Below, piece by piece: positions 27,395 to 36,238 of a stretch of 64,000 bases of DNA (within the stretch, counting starts at the first letter, position 1; each line of letters begins with the position of its first letter). The translations under genes and the position numbers were made by a program. Below the pieces are notes generated by a model, which saw only the letters and a list, made by a program, of their open reading frames with translations, was not told the DNA's origin and did no database searches. The DNA lies in the NCBI GenBank assembly GCA_004193595.1, contig RPGQ01000005.1, positions 66,021 to 130,020 of the forward strand, in the 5' to 3' direction. The stretch comes from Desulfobacteraceae bacterium Eth-SRB2. Lineage in GTDB: Bacteria; Desulfobacterota; Desulfobacteria; Desulfobacterales; UBA11574.

Positions 27395-29287
27395 TTAATT
27401 TTTATGTTTTTTTATAATCTCTTCTACTTCTTCGCCGGACAACACCTCTTTTTCCTCCAACCTGGCGGCCAGATCGTCTAGTATATGACGGTTTTCATTA
27501 AGAATAGACCTAACCCGTTTATAGCTTGTTTCTATTACTGTTTTAACCTCTGCGTCTATCTTCCGGGCTGTATCCTCACTGTAATTTTTCTCTTCACCAT
27601 AATCTGTGCCAAGAAACAGCGATGCATGCTTTTTGCCAAAGGTAAGGGCACCTAACTTTTCACTCATCCCATAGGAGCAAACCATATTTCGTGCCAGCTC
27701 CGATGAACGTTCCAGATCGTTCTGGGCGCCTGTAGAGACATCCCCAAAGACAATTTCCTCTGCAACCCTGCCGCCCAGAAGAATAGCAACCTGGTCTAAC
27801 AGCTCATTTTTGGTTGCCAGAAATTTTTCTTTTTCCGGGACCTGCAGGGTGTATCCCAGAGCACCTATTCCCCTGGGAATGATAGAGACTTTGTGGACCG
27901 GCTCACCAGTGGGGACAAGTTCTGCTATCAGGGTGTGACCTGATTCATGGTAGGCCACCCGGTGTTTTTCTTCCGGGCTCAAAGTGCTGCTTTTCTTTTC
28001 CGGCCCGGCAATGACCCTGTCTATGGCTGTCTCAAAATCTTCCGTGGCGATGGCCTCACGGTTTGTCCGCGCGGCCAGAATAGCAGCCTCATTGGCTACA
28101 TTGGCAAGATCCGCTCCCACAAAGCCGGGGGTCCTTCTGGCAATTATTTCAAGATCCACATTCCGGGCAAGTTTTAATTCAACGGTGTGGATCTTCAAAA
28201 TCTCTAATCTTCCTTTCAAATCCGGTTTATCGACAACAATCTGGCGGTCAAAACGACCCGGCCGCAGCAGTGCCTTGTCTAAGATCTCAGGCCGATTAGT
28301 GGCTGACAAAACCACGACACCCTTGCTCGTATCAAAACCGTCCATTTCCACCAAAAGTTGATTTAGGGTCTGTTCTCTTTCATCATGTCCGCCCATGACC
28401 ATGGGGCCACCTCGCTGCCGTCCGATGGCATCCAGTTCGTCGATAAAAATAATACAGGGCGCTTTAGCCCTGGCCTGTTCAAAGAGGTCCCGAACCCGGG
28501 CCGCACCCACGCCCACAAACATTTCGATGAAATCTGAGCCACTGATATTGAAAAAGGGGACCCCTGCCTCTCCCGATACAGCCCGGGCCAGCAACGTCTT
28601 GCCCGTGCCCGGAGAACCTACCAGCAGTACTCCTCTGGGCATGTGGCCGCCTAACCGTTGAAAGTGTTCGGGATTACGCAAAAACTCGATAACCTCCCCG
28701 AGTTCCTGCTTGGCTTCGTCAACTCCGGCAGCATCTTTGAAAGTGACCTTTTGCTCAGTTTCCGCATGGATACGGGCCTTGTTTTTCCCGATATTCAGAA
28801 AATTCATCCCGGCAGAGCCCATCTTGCGGCCAAGATAACCCCACAGGAGAAAGATCACTGCAAAAGGTATTATCCAGGCAAACAGAAGGTTGCTTAAAAA
28901 ATGGCTTTCTATAGCCACACTATATTTAACGCCATGCTTTTCAAGCTCTTTGGCCAAATCGGCGTTGTAAAGCGGTACTGTTATAAAATGGCCCGGTTTG
29001 CCTGTCTTATTGTCTATCTGTTTCAATGTTCCGACAATGGACTTTTCCCTGATCACACATTCAGCAATCTGGTCTGCGGCAAGATAATTCTGAAACTGAC
29101 TGTAAGGAATCTGCTCTCTTTTTACCTGCATTGTGGTCTGGAAGAAATATAGGAAGATCATCATGACAATGAAATACCAGATGTTAAAGGGGACCTGTTT
29201 CTGCCAGAATTTGCGTTCAGGCGGTTCATTGACATGAATATCCGGCTCTTTTTGATTAATCTGAAAATTTGTCTTTTTCACAGGCAT
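27395..29287 (-). CDS. ftsH: ATP-dependent zinc metalloprotease FtsH
   Basis: Membrane AAA protease, 630 aa. Two N-terminal membrane helices (about residues 34-52 and 133-152) flank a periplasmic domain; then the AAA module with Walker A GSPGTGKT, Walker [12 protein letters not shown] and the pore region [14 protein letters not shown], and the M41 protease with the zinc motif HESGH. It degrades misfolded and short-lived membrane or cytoplasmic proteins. The start is preceded by AAAGGAG. The N-terminal extension ([20 protein letters not shown]) is charged and longer than in E. coli. It stands between CorA and an FmdB protein. Confidence 0.97.
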   Translation of the reverse strand: MPVKKTNFQINQKEPDIHVNEPPERKFWQKQVPFNIWYFIVMMIFLYFFQTTMQVKREQIPYSQFQNYLAADQIAECVIREKSIVGTLKQIDNKTGKPGHFITVPLYNADLAKELEKHGVKYSVAIESHFLSNLLFAWIIPFAVIFLLWGYLGRKMGSAGMNFLNIGKNKARIHAETEQKVTFKDAAGVDEAKQELGEVIEFLRNPEHFQRLGGHMPRGVLLVGSPGTGKTLLARAVSGEAGVPFFNISGSDFIEMFVGVGAARVRDLFEQARAKAPCIIFIDELDAIGRQRGGPMVMGGHDEREQTLNQLLVEMDGFDTSKGVVVLSATNRPEILDKALLRPGRFDRQIVVDKPDLKGRLEILKIHTVELKLARNVDLEIIARRTPGFVGADLANVANEAAILAARTNREAIATEDFETAIDRVIAGPEKKSSTLSPEEKHRVAYHESGHTLIAELVPTGEPVHKVSIIPRGIGALGYTLQVPEKEKFLATKNELLDQVAILLGGRVAEEIVFGDVSTGAQNDLERSSELARNMVCSYGMSEKLGALTFGKKHASLFLGTDYGEEKNYSEDTARKIDAEVKTVIETSYKRVRSILNENRHILDDLAARLEEKEVLSGEEVEEIIKKHKN

Positions 29288-29608
29288 CTTTCTCCTTTCT
29301 CAAGATCAATTCCCATATTGTCTCGTGTACGGCATAGTTGCTCATCACTAAAAAAACCATTCTAAAATACCAAAACATCCCGAATAAGTCAAAAAACTAT
29401 TGCATTTTTAAGGATGTTTGGAAGAGGAGGTATAATATCTTCTGCGACGTCAGGGTTTATCTGTCCGTAAATTTTTCTTTTATTTGGGAATCAGTTTCAG
29501 AAAAACATCTTTTTGGCACAGCGCTGTTCCGGGCTTCAAAGTAGTAGCAGTGCCTGTGGCCACAGCAAAAGAGAGGGCATCTTTCAACCCCTTCCCTGCG
29601 TCAAGACA
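29288..29608. other. Gap between corA and ftsH
   Basis: Both flanking genes are on the minus strand, so this holds the ftsH promoter and corA 3' end. A 12-bp palindrome CTGTGGCCACAG lies at 29554-29565 with no T-tail. No gene was recognised; a 68-codon plus-strand frame lacks a ribosome site. Confidence 0.4.
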
Positions 29609-30577
29609 CTATTTAAACCATCCTTTCCGATAGAATATCCATAGGAGCACTGCTGCAACAGCGATCATGATGAATATCACAACCGGGTATGAATACGGCC
29701 ATGTTAGTTCCGGCATGTATCGAAAATTCATGCCGTAAATACCTGCAATCAAAGAAAGCGGCATAAAAACAGCAGAAAGAATAGTGAGCAGCCTAAGCCT
29801 CTTGTTTGTTTTCTCCTGGAGCGTGATCTGATAGTGCTGACGAAGCTCGGAAAGGTGTGTTTCCTGTCTGCCTGCCGAACGAATAGCGTACTCAAGATTA
29901 GCCAGAGAATCACGAAAATACTCGCGCAAATCCGAAATATCGAAGAGGTCGGATTCAATGGTTTGCAATGCAGTAACACAGTGACGTTGGTCCTCACAAA
30001 TAATTGAGAGGCGAGAAATCCTCTGTTTGAGCGTCAATATCTGGTCGATCTGTGCTGAGTCTGCGGCTTTGTCCATGGCCTCTTCCAGCGACTCAATGTC
30101 GCGGCGAGCTTCAAGGACAAAGGCCATATCCTCATCAATCAATCGATCAAAAATCTGGTAGACAATGCTGGCTGTGCTAAAGCTGTGAAATCGTGCGGCG
30201 GAAGAATATTCCTCGGCGATATTTTCAATAGTAGAGCTGGGCCTTTCATGTATGGTAATGACGGCTTGCGGGATGCAAATAATGGAAAAGAAGGGCTGTC
30301 CGGGGATATCCCAGGCAAGTTGCACTGAAAATTTTATAAATAGTGATTGGTGGTAAAGATCGACGCGGGAGGTTCCGGCTGGCTCGAGGCATTCCTCCAG
30401 GACGAGGGAATGAAGACCTAACCGTTCTATAAATTTCTTGAGAGACGTAGGATCGGGGTTTTCCACATCAATCCAGTAATAAGATTTGCCATCCTGGAAG
30501 GATTCAAAGAAGGTCGTTTGAGAAGATGGTTCCAGGTGTTTGCTTTCGTTGAGAAGGAATACTCTAAGGTTCATCAA
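29609..30577 (-). CDS. corA: CorA-family magnesium/divalent-cation channel
   Basis: A 322-residue CorA protein: a large acidic cytoplasmic N-terminal domain with long helices (about residues 120-250) and two C-terminal membrane segments. The signature GMN is in LIAGIYGMNF, at the end of TM1, and the basic tail FYRKGWFK follows TM2. CorA forms pentameric Mg2+ (or Co2+/Ni2+) channels. It is a single gene. Either of the two tandem ATGs could be the start. Confidence 0.94.
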   Translation of the reverse strand: MMNLRVFLLNESKHLEPSSQTTFFESFQDGKSYYWIDVENPDPTSLKKFIERLGLHSLVLEECLEPAGTSRVDLYHQSLFIKFSVQLAWDIPGQPFFSIICIPQAVITIHERPSSTIENIAEEYSSAARFHSFSTASIVYQIFDRLIDEDMAFVLEARRDIESLEEAMDKAADSAQIDQILTLKQRISRLSIICEDQRHCVTALQTIESDLFDISDLREYFRDSLANLEYAIRSAGRQETHLSELRQHYQITLQEKTNKRLRLLTILSAVFMPLSLIAGIYGMNFRYMPELTWPYSYPVVIFIMIAVAAVLLWIFYRKGWFK

Positions 30578-30895
30578 TATACCCCGAAATCAGAATTTTT
30601 TCATTATTCATACCTAATCACCCAAAGGAACTATCCCCAATTTCATCCAATCCTGCATGGATTGGGTTCAAATTGGTCTTCACCTCTTCCGTATTATCGT
30701 AATCCAGGTATTTTCTCCGGACACAGGCTCACTCGAACTGTCGACGGAAGCGCCACACTCCAAAACTAAGTACTAGGATTCCAAGCAACGTGATTCCCAC
30801 AGAATATTGATTCCCGTCCACTTGAGCAAAATGCCGTAGCTCATTTCAATGTAACACCTCGAATTTGCACATAAAGGAGTGAAAAAGTAGAGAAA
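30578..30895. other. Gap upstream of corA
   Basis: Should contain the corA promoter (minus strand). No convincing gene; a short plus-strand frame here appears to be chance. A sigma-70-like TATAAT lies at 30913-30918 just to the right, inside the hairpin described next. Confidence 0.35.
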
Positions 30896-30964
30896 CCATC
30901 TGGGAATCCTGTTATAATGGGGTTTGACAACCCACAACCCATTAAACAGGAGGTACCCAGATGG
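30896..30964 (+). promoter_or_regulatory. Long hairpin covering the RBS and start codon of the 60-aa gene
   Basis: CCATCTGGG (30896-30904) pairs perfectly with CCCAGATGG (30956-30964), TCCTGTT (30907-30913) with AACAGGA (30945-30951), and AATGGGGTT with AACCCATT closer to the loop. The right arm contains the ribosome site AGGAGG (30948-30953) and the ATG (30961-30963). If transcription starts upstream, translation initiation would be sequestered. A TATAAT inside the left arm leaves open that the symmetry acts at the DNA level. Confidence 0.65.
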
Positions 30965-31143
30965 TAAAACAACAAAAAAAGCATAGCAAGAAAAAGCGCG
31001 CAGGTAAAGGGTTTAATAAAAACACCGCTAAGGCCAGAACGCCGGTAATGCTAAACTTCCTAAATTTTTTAGACACAGCACGGCAGAAACCGAGACCGTG
31101 GGAAGAAAGTAGTGGTTTGCCATACGGTTTTGCTGTTCAATAA
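30961..31143 (+). CDS. Small basic protein of unknown function (60 aa)
   Basis: Very Lys/Arg-rich N-terminus (KQQKKHSKKKRAGKGFNKN) followed by a short hydrophobic/acidic part (MLNFLNFLDTARQKPRPWEE) and LPYGFAVQ at the end. It has an ideal ribosome site (AGGAGG, 7 nt spacing) buried in a long hairpin, and a perfect 20-bp palindrome directly after the stop. I do not recognise the family. The basic tail suggests nucleic-acid or ribosome binding. The strict flanking structures make it look like a discrete, possibly mobile, unit. Confidence 0.6.
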   Translation: MVKQQKKHSKKKRAGKGFNKNTAKARTPVMLNFLNFLDTARQKPRPWEESSGLPYGFAVQ

Positions 31144-31146
31144 TAC

Positions 31147-31166
31147 GTGCAAGAAATTTCTTGCAC
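31147..31166. repeat. Perfect 20-bp palindrome after the 60-aa gene
   Basis: GTGCAAGAAATTTCTTGCAC is fully self-complementary and starts 4 bp after the stop codon. It could be a binding site for a dimeric protein or a loop-poor RNA stem; no U-run follows, so it is not a classical terminator. Confidence 0.6.
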
Positions 31167-31511
31167 GGAAATATTTAAATGAAATATCGGTTAATTATCG
31201 TGGGTGAAATAAATGAGCTTCTGATAAAAAGTAGTACTTTTGGAAGTATTAGATGGTCAGTTCATTGATGTAAACATGATGATGACATAAAGAAAAAATG
31301 TCGCACATATCTCACAGAGACGATTTGCGTGCAAAATTCAGGTAGTATTTTAGCCGGCTTAAAAAAAGAAATGATCACTGGATCTCCTGGTCAAAAATTA
31401 ATCTTTGTGCTATTATTTTTTTGTTCACTTCAGTCTCCTTTCTCAAGTTGTAATTTTTTAACTTGGGGATGGATGCGAATAAAATGATTCGGTTTCGAGA
31501 GTGAGGACACT
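31167..31511. other. Leader region of the two-component operon
   Basis: A/T-rich gap before the histidine kinase. It must contain the promoter for the kinase/regulator pair, but no box stands out and no sigma-54 site or 23-bp-spaced repeat is present, so the regulator does not obviously control itself. Confidence 0.4.
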
Positions 31512-32855
31512 ATGAATAATAATTTGACGGGCGAGATCCACTCCACGGTCAAATTGACTCCGCTAAAAATTACTTTGATCTATATGCTTGTAGGATTATT
31601 TTATATACTGTTTTCAGACCAACTGATCGCCGTGTTTGTCGAAAATTTGACCACAGTATTTTACCTCGAGACGATTAAAGGCTGTTTCTACGTGCTTGTA
31701 ACAGGATTAATGCTTTACGCTCTTATTGGTCGTGGCTTCTCAGAACTCTATCGTTCCGAAGAAAGGTTACGGAAAAGCGAGAAGAGATTTCGTGATCTGG
31801 TGGAGAATTTACTCACTGGCATCTCCATTATCCAGGATGGCCAAATCGTTTATCAAAATCAGGAACAGGAGCGATTCTTCGGTCCTCTGCCCCGCTCATC
31901 CAAGCTTAAGGATTTTAAAAACATCCACCCGGATGATATTGAAAATGTCCAAGAATTTAATCTGGACATCTCCTCGGGCAAGATGCAAACACTGGACATG
32001 GATTTCAGGCTTTATGTCCCGGACAAAATCAACAATGAGGTCGATATGAAGTGGATATATTGTCGAGCAACATTGACCGAATACCGGGGAAAGAAAGCAA
32101 TTTTAGCAAATACCATGGATATTACCCGAACAAAAGAGATGGAACATCTCTTGAGGATTCAGGATAAGATGACATCCTTAGGGCGTGTGACTGCCGGCAT
32201 TGCCCATGAGATAAGAAATCCGCTTTCCGGTATCAATATCTACTTAAACGCTCTTGAGAAGATCTACGATAAAAGGGAAAGCTTGGAAAAAGTAAAAGGG
32301 ATTTTAGGAAAAATCCAATCTGCCTCAATTAAGATCGAGTCAGTGATCAGGAGGGTCATGGATTTTTCCAAACCCAATGAGCCTAAGCTTGTTTTAATAG
32401 ACATAAACAACCCTGTTACGGAAGCCGTTAATCTTTCCGGCGTCACTTTGCGTAAGAAAGGGATTGAGATAGAAAAATCTTTAGCCGACAATCTGCCGTT
32501 GTGCCAGGCAGATCCAGCCATGATCGAAGAGGTAATTTTAAATCTGATTAACAATGCGGATGATGCCATGCAAGATATGAGTGAAGGCAAGAAAATAGAA
32601 ATAACTTCATCCATAGAAAAAAACCGTATTCTCGTGACGGTTTCCGACTCCGGCCCAGGGGTGCCTTCAGTCATGAAAGATCAAGTATTTGATCCTTTTT
32701 ATTCCACCAAAAGTAGCGGTACAGGAATCGGTCTGAGTATCGCCCACAGAATTATCACCGATCACGGGGGTTCCCTGAACATGTCGGAAAGTGGATGGGG
32801 CGGAGCTGAATTCAGGATTGAATTGCCCATAATGAAAGGAATAGGCGACCCATGA
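31512..32855 (+). CDS. Membrane PAS-domain histidine kinase (NtrB type)
   Basis: A 447-residue sensor kinase. Two N-terminal membrane helices (about residues 17-36 and 50-69) leave almost no periplasmic domain, so sensing is probably by membrane or by the cytoplasmic PAS domain (about 90-210). The H-box is GIAHEIRNPLSG (His about 232), the N-box EVILNLINNADDAM, G1 VSDSGPGVP and G2 GTGIGLSIAHRI. The gene overlaps the sigma-54 activator by 4 nt, so they are partners. It is expected to phosphorylate the activator, and perhaps the two stand-alone receivers in the same regulon. Confidence 0.95.
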   Translation: MNNNLTGEIHSTVKLTPLKITLIYMLVGLFYILFSDQLIAVFVENLTTVFYLETIKGCFYVLVTGLMLYALIGRGFSELYRSEERLRKSEKRFRDLVENLLTGISIIQDGQIVYQNQEQERFFGPLPRSSKLKDFKNIHPDDIENVQEFNLDISSGKMQTLDMDFRLYVPDKINNEVDMKWIYCRATLTEYRGKKAILANTMDITRTKEMEHLLRIQDKMTSLGRVTAGIAHEIRNPLSGINIYLNALEKIYDKRESLEKVKGILGKIQSASIKIESVIRRVMDFSKPNEPKLVLIDINNPVTEAVNLSGVTLRKKGIEIEKSLADNLPLCQADPAMIEEVILNLINNADDAMQDMSEGKKIEITSSIEKNRILVTVSDSGPGVPSVMKDQVFDPFYSTKSSGTGIGLSIAHRIITDHGGSLNMSESGWGGAEFRIELPIMKGIGDP

Positions 32856-34240
32856 TTCCATATTCTATATACATCGTCGATGATGAAGAGACCATAAGGG
32901 AAGGGGTAACCATGGCTCTGGAAGCACGCTATAAAGTAGAAGCATTCTCTACAGCCGAGACTGCAATTGACGCCATTAAGGTAAAACGCCCTGATCTGGT
33001 TCTGCTTGACATCGGGTTGCCGGGTATGGATGGGATTAATGCGCTTCGCCAAATTAAGGATCTGTATCCCCATGTGCTGATTATTATGATAACCGCCTAT
33101 GAAGATATCGACAGCGTGATATCCGCCATGAAGCTTGGCGCCTATGATTATGTGGTGAAACCGCTTCACATGGATAGTTTGGAAATTGCAATTCGAAATG
33201 CCCTTGAAACGATCCGACTGAGGAAGGAAGTTCAGTTACTCCAGGAGAGGTATCTTATGGAGAACCTTCCTTGTTTCATCGGTGAAAGTAATGCGATTCA
33301 GGATGTCATGGACTTTATAAAGATGGTGGCTAAAAGCCCGGATACTCCGATTCTTATTCTCGGAGAAACCGGTACAGGTAAAGAATTGATTGCCAGTGCC
33401 ATTCATTATAGAAGCCCCAATTTCAAAGGCCCTTTTATTCCCGTAAATTGCGCTGCCATTCCCAAAGATCTCATCGAAAGTGAGCTTTTCGGCTATGAAA
33501 AAGGGGCCTTCAGCGGAGCAAAGGCATCCGGCAAAAAAGGCTTGATAGAAGAGGCGGCAAACGGGACCCTATTTTTTGATGAGGTGGGGGATCTGGGTCC
33601 GAAAGCCCAGGCAAAGCTGCTCCGTTTTCTTGAAACAGGTGAATATTATAGAGTCGGTGATACAGGAAAATATTCTATAAAAACCAGAGTGGTCTCCGCC
33701 ACCAACAAAAACCTGGAGCACATGATAGAAGAAGACCTCTTTAGAAAAGATCTCTATTTTCGGCTGGCAGTGGTCAAGGTAGAAGTCCCCTCGTTGAATG
33801 AACGACCGAGTGATATTATTCCCATGGCCAAGCATTTCCTGTACGAGTTCAGCCGAAAATTTGGTAAGACTTTTACGGGCCTCTCTTCCGGGACTGTTGA
33901 TGCATTAATGGCCCACAGTTGGACAGGGAATGTTCGCGAGCTTAGGAACCTTGTTGAAAGGGGGGTGCTTGTGGGCAAGGGACCGGAATTAACTGCCCGG
34001 GATCTTGGCATTGAAGGACAGTATGAAGCTGGAGATCTCAAGCAAGCAAAAGGTGAAACGACTTTTGCCCCGCTCCCGGATACAGGTATCGATCTTTCGT
34101 TAGTTCAGGAATCCCTTGAAAAATATTACATTAAAGAGGCTCTTAAGCTGGCCGGCGGCAATGAAAGCCAGGCGGCGAAGCTGCTTAACATTAACCACCA
34201 CACCTTTCGTTACCGCAAAAAAAAACTGCAAATTGAATAA
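32852..34240 (+). CDS. NtrC-family sigma-54-dependent response regulator
   Basis: A 462-residue activator. The receiver domain has D10/D11 and phospho-acceptor Asp53 (LVLLDIGLPGMDG). The AAA+ domain has Walker A GETGTGKE, the sigma-54 contact loop as ESELFGYEKGAFSGA (Ser in place of the usual Thr of GAFTGA), and Walker B GTLFFDEVGDLG. The C-terminal Fis-type helix-turn-helix is NESQAAKLLNINHHTFRYRK. It overlaps the kinase gene. The four nearby sigma-54 promoters, each with paired 23-bp-spaced motifs, are the natural candidates for its binding. Confidence 0.96.
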   Translation: MIPYSIYIVDDEETIREGVTMALEARYKVEAFSTAETAIDAIKVKRPDLVLLDIGLPGMDGINALRQIKDLYPHVLIIMITAYEDIDSVISAMKLGAYDYVVKPLHMDSLEIAIRNALETIRLRKEVQLLQERYLMENLPCFIGESNAIQDVMDFIKMVAKSPDTPILILGETGTGKELIASAIHYRSPNFKGPFIPVNCAAIPKDLIESELFGYEKGAFSGAKASGKKGLIEEAANGTLFFDEVGDLGPKAQAKLLRFLETGEYYRVGDTGKYSIKTRVVSATNKNLEHMIEEDLFRKDLYFRLAVVKVEVPSLNERPSDIIPMAKHFLYEFSRKFGKTFTGLSSGTVDALMAHSWTGNVRELRNLVERGVLVGKGPELTARDLGIEGQYEAGDLKQAKGETTFAPLPDTGIDLSLVQESLEKYYIKEALKLAGGNESQAAKLLNINHHTFRYRKKKLQIE

Positions 34241-34362
34241 ATCCAGCCCCCTCAGAAAGATCTGATCAAACCATTTGGTAATTCTTTTATATTTCCTCCA
34301 AAATTTTCTATTCCATGTAGTTATCCGCACCACGTTATATCATTTGCTTTTGTGCATTTTTT

Positions 34363-34500
34363 TCGAAATTTTTCTAAAACCGGTTTCGAAATTCTTCTAA
34401 ATCAGAACCCCATAATGAGATGTCTTGCCAATAGCAATAAATAGAACTCATTGAATTAAATAGGTTTATTTGCAATATGATTCAATGGCACACTTCATGC
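34363..34500 (+). promoter_or_regulatory. Sigma-54 promoter 1 with paired upstream activator motifs
   Basis: Two direct copies, TCGAAATTTTTCTAAA (34363-34378) and TCGAAATTCTTCTAAA (34386-34401), start 23 bp apart. Downstream, TGGCACACTTCATGC (34486-34500) fits the -24 GG / -12 GC pattern. Transcription would start about 34512, placing the motifs about 110-150 bp upstream, a normal enhancer distance. It leads into the receiver gene at 34571. Confidence 0.8.
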
Positions 34501-34570
34501 AGACAGTAATGTTGTAAGGAGCTACAGAATGATTTCCATAAGACAAATTTTAAGGTTCCGGGGGCGTTAA

Positions 34571-34987
34571 ATGGACCTGTTCAGCAAATTAAAAGACAAA
34601 AAAATATTACTCGTGGACGACGATGAGTGGATCAGGGATTCTCTGACTTTGTACTTCGGTACGGAAGGATGTCACATGATGGCGGTGGAGACGGCTGAAG
34701 AGGGCATGGAATTACTTAAACAGGAAGGCTATGACATCATTCTCATAGATTATAAATTACCGGGCATGGATGGTTTGACATTCTCCAAAAAGATTCAGGA
34801 GATGCGTCCGGATGCCGTAAAGATACTCATCACGGCTTACAAAACCAAAGAGGTTGTTTCTGAAGCGAAACAGATTGGAATTCAAGATCTTATTGATAAG
34901 CCGTTTACAATCGATACTATTGAAGATTCTTTGTCTCAATTGATCCAGAGGAATGAAAAACAAATCCGGAGCATAACAAGCAAATAG
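34571..34987 (+). CDS. Stand-alone receiver (CheY-like) protein
   Basis: A 138-residue single receiver domain without an output domain: acidic pocket DDDEW (residues 16-20), phospho-acceptor Asp60 (LIDYKLPGMDG), Thr/Ser in ILITAY and Lys in IDKPFT. It is clearly paralogous to 56876-57274 (both share ILL.DDDEWIRDSL and VVSEAK.IGIQD). Both follow a sigma-54 promoter or are in such an operon. It may act as a phosphate sink for, or a diffusible output of, the kinase at 31512. Confidence 0.92.
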   Translation: MDLFSKLKDKKILLVDDDEWIRDSLTLYFGTEGCHMMAVETAEEGMELLKQEGYDIILIDYKLPGMDGLTFSKKIQEMRPDAVKILITAYKTKEVVSEAKQIGIQDLIDKPFTIDTIEDSLSQLIQRNEKQIRSITSK

Positions 34988-35019
34988 ATAGCTCGGTAGA
35001 ATTCGCGGGAGGTAAAAGC

Positions 35020-35118
35020 ATGAAAATCTTTGATATTTTACTGATAACTAATTTAGGTTTTGCAGCAGCATGGTGCATTTACACATTAATTGTATTCATG
35101 GGTTTTGTTTTTAATTAA
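35020..35118 (+). CDS. 32-aa single-TM microprotein
   Basis: ATG at 35020 with an excellent ribosome site (GGGAGG, spacing 7). The product starts MKIFDILLITNLGFAAAWCI and ends YTLIVFMGFVFN, one uninterrupted hydrophobic helix. It lies 32 bp after the receiver gene in the same transcript. No family is recognised. The strong ribosome site plus a clean membrane helix support a real gene; small TM peptides often tune kinases or transporters. Confidence 0.6.
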   Translation: MKIFDILLITNLGFAAAWCIYTLIVFMGFVFN

Positions 35119-35204
35119 CCAGCCGTGTTGTGTATCGCCGCATCACGGAAGGTTAAAGATTCAGGTTTTAGAAGCAGGGCGTAAAAAAAATATAGAGGCA
35201 AAAA

Positions 35205-35534
35205 ATGACATCTCTTGGAGAAAAAAGATCTTATAAACAGTGTACCAATGAAGCCCCCATCCGGTTAACCTCTTTCAATACAGGGTGTTGGCTTGATGCG
35301 CAGGTGCTGAATCACTGCCTGGAAGGCGTGTGCGTTAAATCAATTTTCTATTTCCATCCGGGCGCAACTCTTCTCATTAGGGCGGAAAAATACGTATCCA
35401 ATGGTTCCCGTACTTGCGATTTGGAAGGAATGCCCACAATATGTTTAGGAGAGGTAAAATGGTGCAGGGAAATACCTGATGCAATTTTCTCTTCTTACGA
35501 GGTCGGTGTCAAATATTACGCGCCGGAGTATTAG
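35205..35534 (+). CDS. Small PilZ-like protein
   Basis: A 109-residue protein with the beta-barrel pattern of PilZ domains: a variable N-terminus, the hydrophobic strand SFNTGCWLDAQVLNHCLEG at the place of the (D/N)xSxxG motif, and the ending GEVKWCREI...SYEVGVKYY, which is typical for PilZ proteins in this group. The canonical RxxxR is not clear, so c-di-GMP binding is doubtful. It contains six Cys. It belongs to the first sigma-54 operon; another PilZ protein occurs in the fourth (55746-56351). Confidence 0.6.
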   Translation: MTSLGEKRSYKQCTNEAPIRLTSFNTGCWLDAQVLNHCLEGVCVKSIFYFHPGATLLIRAEKYVSNGSRTCDLEGMPTICLGEVKWCREIPDAIFSSYEVGVKYYAPEY

Positions 35535-35570
35535 AATCTGAATCATCAACTGAGGATAAGGAGGTTAACA

Positions 35571-35846
35571 ATGGCATCAAATTTCCACATGTTTTCCTAT
35601 GAAACCAGAGATAGTCTTCATCTAAAATTAGATGGCGATTTTGATGGAACATCCGCTTACGAATTGCTCGAAACTCTTAAAAAGAATGGCAATGGTTTTT
35701 ATCAGATCTTTATCGACACCGATTACCTTAAAACCATCTATCCATTTGGCAGGGAAGTGTTCCAAAAAAAACTCGGGATTTTCAAACAGCAATCCAGCCA
35801 TCTTATCTTTATTGGGAAAAATGGACGTAAAATTTCATCAGATTAG
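35571..35846 (+). CDS. STAS-like small protein
   Basis: A 91-residue protein with an anti-sigma-antagonist-like layout: LHLKLDGDFDGTSAYELLET (strand-helix), then YQIFIDTDYLKTI and a helix, then HLIFIGKNG. The usual phosphorylatable Ser of STAS domains is not evident. A GGAGG ribosome site precedes the ATG. It lies in the first sigma-54 operon between the PilZ-like gene and the patatin. Family assignment is by fold pattern, not by a firm motif. Confidence 0.6.
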   Translation: MASNFHMFSYETRDSLHLKLDGDFDGTSAYELLETLKKNGNGFYQIFIDTDYLKTIYPFGREVFQKKLGIFKQQSSHLIFIGKNGRKISSD

Positions 35847-36238
35847 AAGCAGTTGTATAGGCACACCACCCATACCCATTATGGAGCAGCAGCGGCCCGT
35901 ATACAAAAGCTGGGCCTATCTGAACGCCAGGGGGCGGAATACCTTGAATGTGCTCTTAAAGATATCAGGCGAAGGATTTAAGACCTTGAATCAAATAAAA
36001 GCATAGCAATAAACGGCCTGTAGATCTGACGGCTTCTGAATATTTATGAATCGAGTGATTCCGCCTTGAAACGCGGACTGACCGTAAGCGATGGCTGGGA
36101 GATTCATCAGAAAAAGGCCATCGAAGAATTTATGGAAAATGCGCGTCAGCTTCTTAAAAACGATTTTTAAGATTATGCGCAGGCGTTATAATTTATCATT
36201 CAATTAATGATGATAAAACTTCATTCCAGGAGAAAAAC
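35847..36238. other. Gap with possible small coding remnants
   Basis: Two protein-like but startless runs are present on the plus strand: one containing YGAAAARIQKLGLSERQGAE (about 35880-35985) and one containing LKRGLTVSDGWEIHQKKAIE (about 36040-36170, ending in TAA). Neither has a start codon and neither family is recognised; they may be remnants. No promoter box stands out before the patatin gene. Confidence 0.35.

Noticed and set aside
29338..29544. 68-codon plus-strand frame between corA and ftsH
   Set aside because: No ribosome site, no motif, and it lies in the promoter region of a minus-strand gene.
31167..31511. Sigma-54 autoregulatory site before the histidine kinase
   Set aside because: Neither the 23-bp-spaced motif pair nor a GG-N10-GC element was found in this leader.
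35632..36006. 124-codon frame overlapping the STAS-like gene
   Set aside because: The STAS-like frame has the ribosome site and strand/helix pattern; this one does not.
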